This document shows positions 55,101 to 64,000 of a stretch of DNA of 64,000 nucleotides, piece after piece (position 1 is the stretch's first letter; every line of letters begins with the position of its first letter). Origin of the DNA: Mangifera indica (Eukaryota > Streptophyta > Magnoliopsida > Sapindales > Anacardiaceae); assembly GCF_011075055.1 (NCBI RefSeq), contig NC_058138.1, positions 868,001 through 932,000 of the forward strand, read 5' to 3'. A program made the position numbers and the translations under genes. The notes under the pieces were generated by a model. That model made no database searches and was not told the DNA's origin. It saw nothing but the letters and a program-made list of their open reading frames with translations.

Positions 55101-57985
55101 TGCTGTGGAATCTGCATATTAATAAAACATAAGTATGGATTTTTTTTCATTTTTTAATTTCACAGAGATTGGCAACTTGTTGCTGAATCTGTTAGCAACG
55201 ATTATAAAAATTAGTGTCAAATGATGTCAATGACGCTTCAAGTAGATTAAAAGTTGAAAATTGGTGTCATTTTTGTTTGAACTTTGGGCAACAAGTGGAC
55301 GCAATGTGATCTCAGGAAATTTTGGCTGAGGATGTATAGGATGTCATAGTTTTAAATCGAGATTTGCTTGAAATGTTGTTTGAAATTGTGAATTTTGTGT
55401 TTTGTTTGCATCAGTTTAAGCCAGAGGATTAGAGGGCCATCTTTCATCTCCTGTTTCTGCTTTTATATATCTTTCATATTATTTATTTATTGAAAGTTTC
55501 ACTGAATGTGAATTATATGTGTTTAATTTGTACTTAGCTTAGATTGTGTTGGTAATAAACCAATCTATACACGTAGCCAATATTAGCAATTTTTAACATA
55601 GTTAGGCTAAGTTCAAGATGCCATACATCTATGGGCCAAATCCAACAAATAAAATCCACTAAACAGTTCAATTAGAAGCTGAAATTAATAAGACTTAATG
55701 TTCAGTTAACTTATTTCTAAAACTCTCTGGTAGACAATTACTTATTTTCATATTTTGTTGTTGAAATCCTTTTACTCCCTAACGTTGAATTCCCTTTAAG
55801 GTCTAGTAACTGATTCGTATTTCACAAACTGAATAAGTACGCTAACATGCAAGATGAATGGATTAAACAAAGAAAGAGAAATTACATAATGAAGCTGCAC
55901 TTCATAAACACAATCAGTAAGTACGCTAACCTGCAAGATGAATAGACTAAACAAAAAGAGAAATTTAGTAATGTTAATGGGTTAGATTTGGGGGAACAAT
56001 GTGGAGTGTTAAGTACCGAGTGGAATTGGGGATCATTTAAGGCTAAGTTTTACTAATTGGATGGCGAGATAAGTTATTTTGATTCAGACATTACATAAAG
56101 TTCTGATTTCAGTGCAAGTGTTAATTTTCTGGTGGTTGCTATCCGTGCCTTTGTGAGTATTTTCCGTACGAAATCAGATCATTCCTGAGTTTGTGGTATT
56201 CTAACTCTAATAACTTCGAATCAGCATATCACGTCTTGATTATCATTCCACTCTGCATATATACAACATATGACCAATATAGTCTTTCTGAACAAAACAT
56301 GACTAACTTTGTATTTGTGTATCATATAAATTATACGTGTTCATATTAGATAAGACCATAAAATCTTAAATAAAAAAGATCACAATGTACACTAGCATAA
56401 TTATACAATAAGTTATTCACTATATTATCATAACTATATGACTTATCGTAATTAGTCACGTTTAAAAAATAATTCCTTAAATGTTAATCTATTCTAAAAT
56501 TATAGGGACATGACAATTAATATCAGTTTCGTTTACCTCCTCAACAATCAAAAAGATCTTTTCATATTTTGAGTCAAAATATTTTCATTTTTACGGTTAA
56601 AAGAGTAGTCTCTATCATATGACTGCTTCCTAAAAAATACAAATGAGTTTATGAGGTATGAAATAAGAAAAAAGTAGGGGAGGAAAATTACTTTTATAGC
56701 GGAAAAAATTACAATAGAGACCAACCATGTAAGGATGTAAGGATGAAGATAGATGAGAGTCATTCAAAATTTTTCTACAGATTATTTTCTATTTTAACCC
56801 TTTAACAATTAAGGGAGATTCTTTTATATATTTTTTCAATCAAGATATTTTTATTTTAACTTTTAAGGATTTTTTTTTCTCAATTAATTATCTTTTAATA
56901 ACATTATATATATAAAAAAAATAAATTATATAAATTTATTTTTATAATTTGATATCAATAAATAATTATAAAATAAAAATACTTATATTATTTAATTAAA
57001 AATTATCATCTTAATTTATATAAATAAATTTATTTAATATATATAAAAACTTAGTTTTATCGCTCAATTTTTTAAGTAAATTAATGAGTTAAGTGGTCAA
57101 ATCAATTAAAATTGATAGAATTTTTATTTTATATCAATCTTTTATCCACTTTTTAGGTGGATACAATGTATCCAAACTTAACCAAAAATTTATCTCATTG
57201 ATTTTCGTGTAAATTACAAGTAAAATAAAAATTAATCCTAGTCAAGTTTATTGAATAAAATTAAAGATAATTTGAATGTAGTTAAAAAAAAAAAGATATA
57301 ATTTGCCTTTAAAAAGTTATTTCAGCAAAAATAAAAAAGTTTTAGGGATAATAGGACGTATATTATATTTATGACAATAGAGATCCAAAGATGAAAATGG
57401 ATAAAAGTAATATATAGCCTCCAAAAATCTCAAGGAAAAAAAAATTTTTAATCTTTCAACACAAAATTTTCTATTGTACTTTTTTGAAAAATATTTTCTA
57501 TTAATATATTTGAAGAGTATAACTATTGTCGTAATAGAAGTGTCTATAAATTAAAAAAAAACAATTAAAATTATATTTAAGTCAAATTAAATTCAAATAT
57601 AAATTAATTTAAATTTAGTTTGAAATTATAGTAATTAATTCAAAATTAAATTTTCTTAAATTGATTAAAAATATTATTAAAAAATACAAATAAATAAATA
57701 ATATTACTAATAAAATAAATAATATCAATAATAAATAAATTTATTGATAAATTAAAAAATATTATTAAATATAATTTTAAATTAATCTTAAATTAAATTA
57801 TTAAATAAAAATTTTATTTTAAATTTAATTCAAAATTAAACTGATCAATGAGTCAAAATGAGTTAGTTAAAGTTTTTTTATTTATGATATTTTTGTGTCA
57901 TGTTGTCCGCTTTACTAATGAAAAAGGGATAAGGCTAAAATGATAACAATTTGAAAAAGTAGGTATAAAAATAAGACTTGAAATA
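55101..57985. other. AT-rich intergenic DNA
   Basis: A direct repeat of about 53 bp (GTACGCTAAC, AAGATGAATGG, GAGAAATT) occurs at 55,838-55,890 and 55,921-55,973. From about 56,500 to 57,990 there are diverged pieces of the dispersed blocks (GGTATGAAATAAGAAAAAAG; AATTTGAAAAAGTAGGTATA). No gene was recognised. Confidence 0.45.
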
Positions 57986-59230
57986 ATTGAACCTAGACCT
58001 GGCCACGGGCCGGTTTGGCCCGTGAACTGGACCAAAACCGGCCCGGATGAAACTGGAACCGGAATCGAAACCAAATTTTAGCGGTTCGATTCTGGTTTAC
58101 CTAAATTGGAACCGTGAAATCGTCGGTTCACACCGGTTTATGAATCGATATATAAACCGGCGGTTTACTGTGCTGAGCCGAAAATTTTTGAATTTTTTTT
58201 GAATTTTTAGAATTTTTTTAAATTTTATTTAAATAGCCAACGGTTCCCTGCATAGGGAACCGTTGGCTTGCAGCAGAAGAAGAAATTGCAGGGGCCCCGG
58301 TCCCCTGCAATTTTCAACGAAGACCCTGCAAATTTTTCATAGACGGTCCCCTGCAATTTCTTAAATTACAATTTACCCCCTATTTTTTAATTTTTTTCAA
58401 AATTTTTTTTTCTATATATATACTAATTCAAATTTCATTCTCTCAAATTTCAATCTCTTTACTACTCTCACTCTCAATCCTTCAAACTCTCATTCTCATT
58501 CTTTCAACTCTTAATACTCTCTCAATCTTTCAATTCAATCAAATTCTCTTAAATTTAATTAAATTCTTTCTTAATTTTTTATTAATTCTAATTTCTATTT
58601 TTATTATACAATTCATAATTAATTATAGAATTTATTTCTATAATTAATTTTATTTATTATTTTTGTATTATCTTTCCTAATTAATTATATAATTTATTTA
58701 TATAATTAATTTTATTTACTTTTTTATTATATTTTATAATTAATCAAATAATTTATTTATATAATTAATTTTATTTATTATCAAAAAATAACAAGTAGTG
58801 GAAATTCTTCCGGTAATAGGAGATTTGGTCAATATTCACATATATCAAATGTGAATGAAAATCAACTTATAGATAATTTTTCAACACAAGAAAGTGAAAA
58901 CTAATATGAAGAGGTGGAGTAATAACAACAGATGGAGATGGAACAACACGAACAACACTCTCAAAAAATTCCTACATCCGATATTTTCAAGATCCATTTC
59001 AAGAAAATACAAAAGGAAGATGGTAATTTTGAATTGACGGTTCAATATCAGTTTCGAACCGAAACCGTTGGTTCCGAACTGGGGCCATGAATCGGAATCG
59101 TCAGTTCCGAACCATGGACGAACCGTCCTATTACGGTTTCGGTTCAGGGTCCTTATGTTTTCAAACCGTGAACCGGCGGTTTCGAACCGAAACTGGCGGT
59201 TCATGAACTGTGACCAAGTCTAATTGAACC
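57986..59230 (+). mobile_element. hAT-type DNA transposon, copy 2 (degenerate)
   Basis: The element is 57,994-59,222 with a perfect 8-bp duplication ATTGAACC (57,986-57,993 and 59,223-59,230). The left end is TAGACCTGGCCACGG and the right end GTGACCAAGTCTA, slightly decayed. Subterminal AACCGNCGGTT-like words are dense at both ends. GC-rich palindromes lie at 58,238-58,350, followed by CTATATATATAC near 58,420 and a CT-rich leader. At about 58,800-59,030 the plus strand carries a short relic of the transposase N-terminus (SSGNRRFGQYSHISNVNENQ) broken by stops. The rest of the transposase is deleted. Oriented opposite to copy 1. Confidence 0.9.
58238..58350. repeat. GC-rich palindrome cluster inside hAT copy 2
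   Basis: CCAACGGTTCCC and GGGAACCGTTGG form 12-nt arms around TGCATA. Then GCAGGGG and CCCCTGC enclose CCCCGGT. Same place in the element as the cluster at 3563-3690. Confidence 0.85.
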
Positions 59231-59649
59231 AAATGTAAGTCTTTCTCTAGTGTTTAAAAAATGTCTTGTCAATGTCTTTTCCTTTTTGGATTGATAACTT
59301 ACACACATTCACAATTCACTCATTAGGTATAGGAGTTTGCATAACAAATTGAATAAGATTAATCTTAGTGATGCAATTTCATAGATAATAGACAAAAACA
59401 AAAAATTTTAAATTTTAAAGATTACTGTTATGAAAATAATTTAACAAACAATTCATAGAATTGTAATTTAGTAAAGTAAGAATGAAAGTAACAAAAAGCA
59501 AGGTTAAAAAAATGAATTAATCAGATATTAATTTGAAGTGTAGAGTTAGTGTCATACGATAACTTTTTGGAAGATGCAGATGAGTTTTTAAGGTATGAAA
59601 TCAGAAAAAGCAAAAAAGAATGATAACAATGGAAATCCACCATGAAAAG
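59231..59649. other. short intergenic stretch
   Basis: Continues the dispersed repeat into which hAT copy 2 was inserted (text at 57,930-57,985 and 59,223-59,290 joins into the end of the block A/B family: TCTTTCTCTAGTGT, GTCAATGTC). No gene. Confidence 0.45.
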
Positions 59650-60955
59650 ATGGATGGATGAGAGCATAATTTAGTCTGTGAAATAAAAAACTTTATTCTA
59701 TCTCCTCACTTTGAAAAAGAAGAAAGGACATTTTTACACGAAATTTCCTATTTTATTTCCTTAGCAAGCATAAAAGATTTTTCCATATTTTCAATCGAAA
59801 TTTTTTAATTTTTACCATTTAAAGAGAAAGGTTTCTGTGGGGCTAATGTCTCTAGTTTTATTCCATTAATTATCTATTATTATAGTAACTTATTCATGTA
59901 TATTCATTTTAAATAGAGAGGTGTTATATATATAAATAATATGTATAATTTTATATATAAATAATAACATATTTTTATATAATTAAGTAATTTTAAATTA
60001 GAAATAAAATAATACATAATTGTAAAGTCACATATTATTATTTGTATATAAAATTATAAAATGACACTTTATTCACATTTTCCCCCCACAATAAATGAAG
60101 ACAATGATCAATTCTACAATAAAATCCTCTTTTTCTTACTTTAATAAATATTACTTTGTTCATGTGACGGGACTCCGCTTTAATCAGTTATTTCCTACAA
60201 AGTTATAATAAATTCATCATGTTCACATTAAGCTACAGAGTTTTTCTCTCTTATAAGAGATTTCAATTTTAAAAGGGAAAAAAAACACAATTTGTTATGA
60301 TTAGAAATGAGTTTTATATATTTTATATAAAATATGGTTATTTTGTATATGATAAAATAATATTATTTTATTTTTTATCCAAAAAAATTAAAAGAATATG
60401 ACAACTTATAATACCGGTTTGGTATAATAAGTATATAAAATACATGTTTCATATGATTTAGGGTTTAAAGATATGATTAAATATGTTTAAAACAATAAAA
60501 TATGACAAACACGTACAATACGCGAATTTACTGACTAGGGATAATATAGAGATACTTTGATTACTATAGTAAGTATTAAAAAATTATTTAGACAATCTTG
60601 ATTTTATTATCATTTTATCTTTATTTATTAATTTTTAAAAATAAAAATACTTTTATTTTTAATTAATATATCAAATAATATAAAGAATATTTTAAAATAA
60701 TTGAGTATTTAAGTAAAATAATATTTTAAAATAATTAAATATAATAATAATTTATAAATAATTTATTTTTTATAATATTTCATTTTTAATAATAAAAAAT
60801 TACCAAAACTAAACACACGCTAAGTATACAACAAGGGAATGGAAATGTAGTTTTGGTGAATATTTTATTGTTTCGGTGAATATATTATTTTGTATTCCTT
60901 TTGCACTTTCTTATGGTATGAGTTGTTCTGAAAAAATGTTATGTCAAAATATACA
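59650..60955. repeat. 1.3-kb duplicated block, copy 2
   Basis: Counterpart of 18,210-19,490 in the same orientation, including the AT-rich MITE at about 59,935-60,066 and the ending ATGTTATGTCAAAATATACA. Noncoding. Confidence 0.85.
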
Positions 60956-60960
60956 TATGT

Positions 60961-61731
60961 TAAAAAATGTGCTTTTTAATGTTATATTTCATTATTAACG
61001 CACGTGCCTAAAATTAAGAGGTTGAGGTTAATTTTTTATATTAAAGTCTTCATCATGTATTAAATTTGAACATGCTTAACACATCATACATAATGTCATT
61101 CCATTCTTACTTTAAAATCATAACATATTCTAAATTAACTAATATCTTATCCCCAAATAATCTATATTTTAATTCCATGAATAAAATATTCCCATTCAAA
61201 AGTAACCGTTCCACTTAGGTTGATTTTCTATTTTGGAAAATTATTAAAATGGACTTTTAAGAATATTTCACGTAAATATCATTTACAAATTCTAATAATC
61301 CTTACTCCAACCTCCTTATCATTGACTGACTGAAAAAAAAAAAAAACCTAAAACTAAACAACAAACTCAACCATAAATCACGTGCCCATCACATGCATAA
61401 ATTAAAAAAAATAAATTTAAAAATAGTTAAATAATAATTGCAAGTGGCATTCCCTAAAAATAATACCATCATCATAACCAGCAAATCACATGTCAGCTTA
61501 ATAAATAAAAAATCCCATGATTCCACCCTGTCAAACATGTTCTCTAATTAATCACTTTCATTGCCCTATTCTTGACCGACAATACAATTTTTTAACTTAC
61601 TTTAATCTTGCTTAATTATTAATAATTATTACTATTAAATTAAAAAACGGTGATGTACGCAAAGACGTAATTGAATCTGGAAAAGAGACAGCATAACATG
61701 ACAACGATGTGCCTCGTTGAATCACCAAACC
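60961..61731. repeat. truncated third copy (C) of the 2.5-kb block
   Basis: Matches the first 800 bp of copies A and B (TGAACATGCTTAACACATCA, CAAATAATCTATATTTTAAT, GTCAGCTTAATAAATAAAAA) and stops abruptly at CACCAAACCT, where the other copies continue CCTTCCTTGG. A hAT-like end follows directly. Confidence 0.85.
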
Positions 61732-62525
61732 TAAAGGTGTCAATGGGTTGGGTTGGCTTAGGCTCGACCCATCGGGCTAATGGGTTGGACCGAGCCCGCA
61801 TGCCAAACATTAATGGGCTTTCAGGCCGGGCCAGTCCATTAATATATAAAAACCCGACTTATATAAAAATGAGACTTAATTGGGCCAGGCCGAGCCAGGC
61901 TTTAATGGGTCAGCCCGGTCCATTTAATCAATATTTAAAAAAATTTATTTAAAATTTTTAAACACAAATTATTTTTCAATTATTAAAACCGATGACAGTA
62001 CACTAAATATTTTATTTATAATCTCTCACTAATGACGGAGGAATACCGTAGTTACATGATGAAAAATATTATAAATTGTAACATAGTATAAATAAATTAA
62101 TTTACATACTGTATAAATTATAAAACATAAATAAATATATACTATGATAATATTCAAATAGATTGAATTTATTTGATACTTGATCCATTTGTAATATTTT
62201 ATAATGATAAAATTAAAATAAAAATAAAATTATAAACACAAAGAATTATTATTTGTGAATTCAGATATTTTTTGAAAGAGAGTTGATGAGAGAAAATAAG
62301 ATTGAGAGATTTGTAAATGAAAGTGAAAATGAAGAAAAATTGAATGAGTTTATATAGAGAAAAAAATAAATTAATTAAAAAATTTTAAAAAAAAATTAAG
62401 GAGGCCAAGGCTTCTGCCACAAGGCAGAGGGAAGCAAGGCTTCTGCTGCAAGGTAGAAGTAAGCAGACAAGGCAGAAGCCCTGCTTCTGCCAGCAGAAGC
62501 AAGAAAAAAAATTATTTTTATTTTT
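61732..62525 (-). mobile_element. truncated hAT-like element, third type
   Basis: The left end AAAGGTGTCAATGGGTTGGG resembles the GGTGTCAA-type termini of another plant hAT family, with subterminal words AATGGG/GGGCC/CCCG. Then comes an AT-rich part and, read on the minus strand, a CT-rich leader preceded by CTATATAAACTC (62,350-62,361) and a palindromic GCAGAAGC/GCTTCTGC cluster (62,400-62,510). The opposite terminus expected after the palindromes is missing and ABCG-related DNA follows. No target duplication can be seen. Confidence 0.6.
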
Positions 62526-62545
62526 AAATAGTATGGAGCCTGGTT

Positions 62546-63175
62546 AGTTCTTGATCTTGAAAAAATGCAGCAAACTGAACTTGACAGAGAAAACAGAACT
62601 GGTTAATGGCATCGTCCAATATAAATCTCAGTTGTGTTTTGGCTTGCCAGGTCCTTGGAGTTGATATCTGCACTGAAAAAATGGTGAGAGACAACAAGAG
62701 AAGAGGCATCTCTGGCTGTCGTAAAGGAGACAGGCTACCTTCAATTACAGTCTGCTTGTCTAGAAAATTATAAATTTTTGGAGATGGAAGGAGCTTCAAG
62801 GCTAAGCTCGGAGATCCTTTGAGATTCATTAATGTAGAAAACAATGTCATTATTATGATAATAATTAATTAAGCGGAGGAGACAATTTTCTACCTTTTAA
62901 ATTTAAAAACTTCACCCTCTCTTTACAATAAATGTTTTGCTTTTAACGTATTGATTTCCTAACTTAGTTTTGCTTCTGTTATCTTCAGCTATTTTACGTC
63001 TCTATTTGTGTGCTATCTTTGTTTGATTTCCTAATGTACTCAGTTTTGTCCCGTTATCTTCACAGGTAACAAGGAAAAAGTTTCCTACAATGGTTATTGG
63101 TTGAATGAGTTTGTTCCCCAGAAAACGTAAGCTTATATAAGCCAAGAAGATCTGCGTATTGCAGAAATGACTAAG
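62546..63175 (+). pseudogene. shuffled PDR-type ABCG exon fragments
   Basis: 62,651-about 62,735 reads VLGVDICTEKMVRDNKRRGI then SGCRK, the ABC-signature region (RRGISGGQKKR in intact pumps). 63,066-about 63,175 reads KFPTMV in one frame, and in another SYNGYWLNEFVPQKT followed by AYIS and EDLRIAEMT, which belongs before the signature in an intact protein. The order is therefore inverted relative to the gene. Between them 62,906-62,960 (CTTTACAATAAATGTTTTGC) matches the intron of the HD-Zip relic at 51,825. Flanking 62,548-62,625 resembles 13,540-13,625. Confidence 0.8.
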
Positions 63176-63208
63176 GGAAACACTTGAACTTTGTGCCCAA
63201 TGTCTTGG

Positions 63209-64000
63209 TGTTGGAAACCGACATTGACTAATCTATGTTTGTTTGATTGATTGATTGATTTTCAAAGGTCCAGATTTAGAGTGACTAGGATTACTCAGAG
63301 AATGTATATAAACAAATGAAATCTCTTAAAAATTTTCATAACATAAGTAAAACTGAGTAATTCATTAATGAGATGGTAACGTGTTTGGCCTCCAATCATG
63401 CACGTATGCAAAAGGAAAAGCAAAGGAATTAAAAGTAAGGAAGATCTCAGGAAAATTATCAAGAGAAAACAACAAACAATCAAGAGCCAATTCAGAATAC
63501 AGCAAAAAGACAAAATCAGGGCATATAATGGCAGCTCATATCAGAGCATTAGAGCAAATAACAGCATCTGGAATAAGGCCAGATAAAAGACCAAGACTGA
63601 GAGAACAAAACCAAATCTATACAAAGAGAAGATCTTAAGAAGAGGCAAGAAAGAATTCAATGATTCTTTAAGTGGGCTTTACGGCCGAAAGAGAGAGGGT
63701 TCTTATTACTCTTTTCTGTAAGAGAATAAACGCTTATACAGTGAAGTTCATTGATAAATTATTTGTGCTTGTTTGTGTATTTACACTCTGTAGTTCTCTA
63801 TTTGACTACAAATCTGTAATTTTCTATCAAAGTGGTCTAAGAGCCACACTCGGAGCTGGGTTATGGTGAACAATCAAATGCATTCTACCAAATGTTGAAA
63901 TTCAATTATTAAGAGAGTGATTTAGTGAGATGAAAGACCACCGGTCTACCAAATTGCTCTCGGTGTTGTTGCCATGCCTATCTGTTTATGTACTGAAACC
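63209..64000 (+). mobile_element. probable 5' end of an LTR retrotransposon, cut by the window end
   Basis: A candidate LTR runs from TGTTGGAAACCGACATTG (63,209) to ...TTTTCTATCA (63,829). It is followed by AAGTGGTCTAAGAGCCA, which resembles the plant copia primer-binding sequence TGGTATCAGAGCC. AATAAACG at 63,726 could be a polyadenylation signal. An ATG at 63,864 starts a short, soon-interrupted frame. The second LTR would lie outside the window, so the borders are guesses. Confidence 0.45.

Overview
This is AT-rich nuclear DNA of a flowering plant, most likely a woody eudicot; I cannot name the species. The evidence is: GT-AG introns in a coiled-coil NBS-LRR (CNL) gene of the At4g27190/RPS2-like type, remains of plant-only families (DUF295 F-box protein, TOPLESS-related corepressor, HD-Zip factor, PDR-type ABCG transporter), and plant hAT, Mutator-like and Ty1/copia elements. 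No protein-coding gene in the window looks fully intact. Every recognisable host gene carries frameshifts, stops or missing parts, so this reads as a decaying resistance-gene and transposon region.

Layout. 1-12 kb: an hAT element with perfect 8-bp target duplications (2871-3901), a broken DUF295 F-box gene on the minus strand (5.5-6.7 kb), an ABCG transporter exon relic (8.4 kb), and a second partial copy of the F-box locus (10.6-12.0 kb) split by a 185-bp MITE. 12-23.5 kb: gene-poor repeat DNA, dominated by a duplicated block seen at 15-17.5 kb, 21-23.5 kb and partly at 61 kb; a neighbouring block at 18.2-19.5 kb recurs at 59.7-61 kb. 23.67-29.74 kb: a nearly complete copia retrotransposon with LTRs about 3% diverged, a 5-bp target duplication, an intact reverse transcriptase/RNase H frame, a broken protease/integrase part, and a leader packed with small hairpins. 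31.5-32.35 kb: a foldback Mutator-like element just upstream of the resistance gene.

33-42.5 kb holds the CNL gene: coiled coil, P-loop, kinase-2, GLPL and MHD motifs are all visible, followed by an LRR region built from duplicated exon pairs, with several frame breaks. It runs on the same strand, with a usable splice junction, into TOPLESS-related WD40 exons (42.8-46.7 kb), then into another LRR piece cut by a 4-kb Mutator-like element (46,877-50,864) whose core is AT-repeat DNA studded with perfect GC-rich palindromes. 51.5-55.1 kb: a truncated HD-Zip gene followed by the first exons of a PDR transporter pseudogene. 58-59.2 kb: a second hAT copy in opposite orientation to the first. 61.7-62.5 kb: a truncated third hAT-like element. 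62.5-63.2 kb: shuffled PDR exons. From about 63.2 kb: the probable 5' end of another LTR element leaving the window.

The most notable signals are the covarying mini-hairpin array in the copia leader, the possible NLR-TOPLESS fusion, and the palindrome islands inside the Mutator-like and hAT elements. All alignments were done by eye; no database search was possible.
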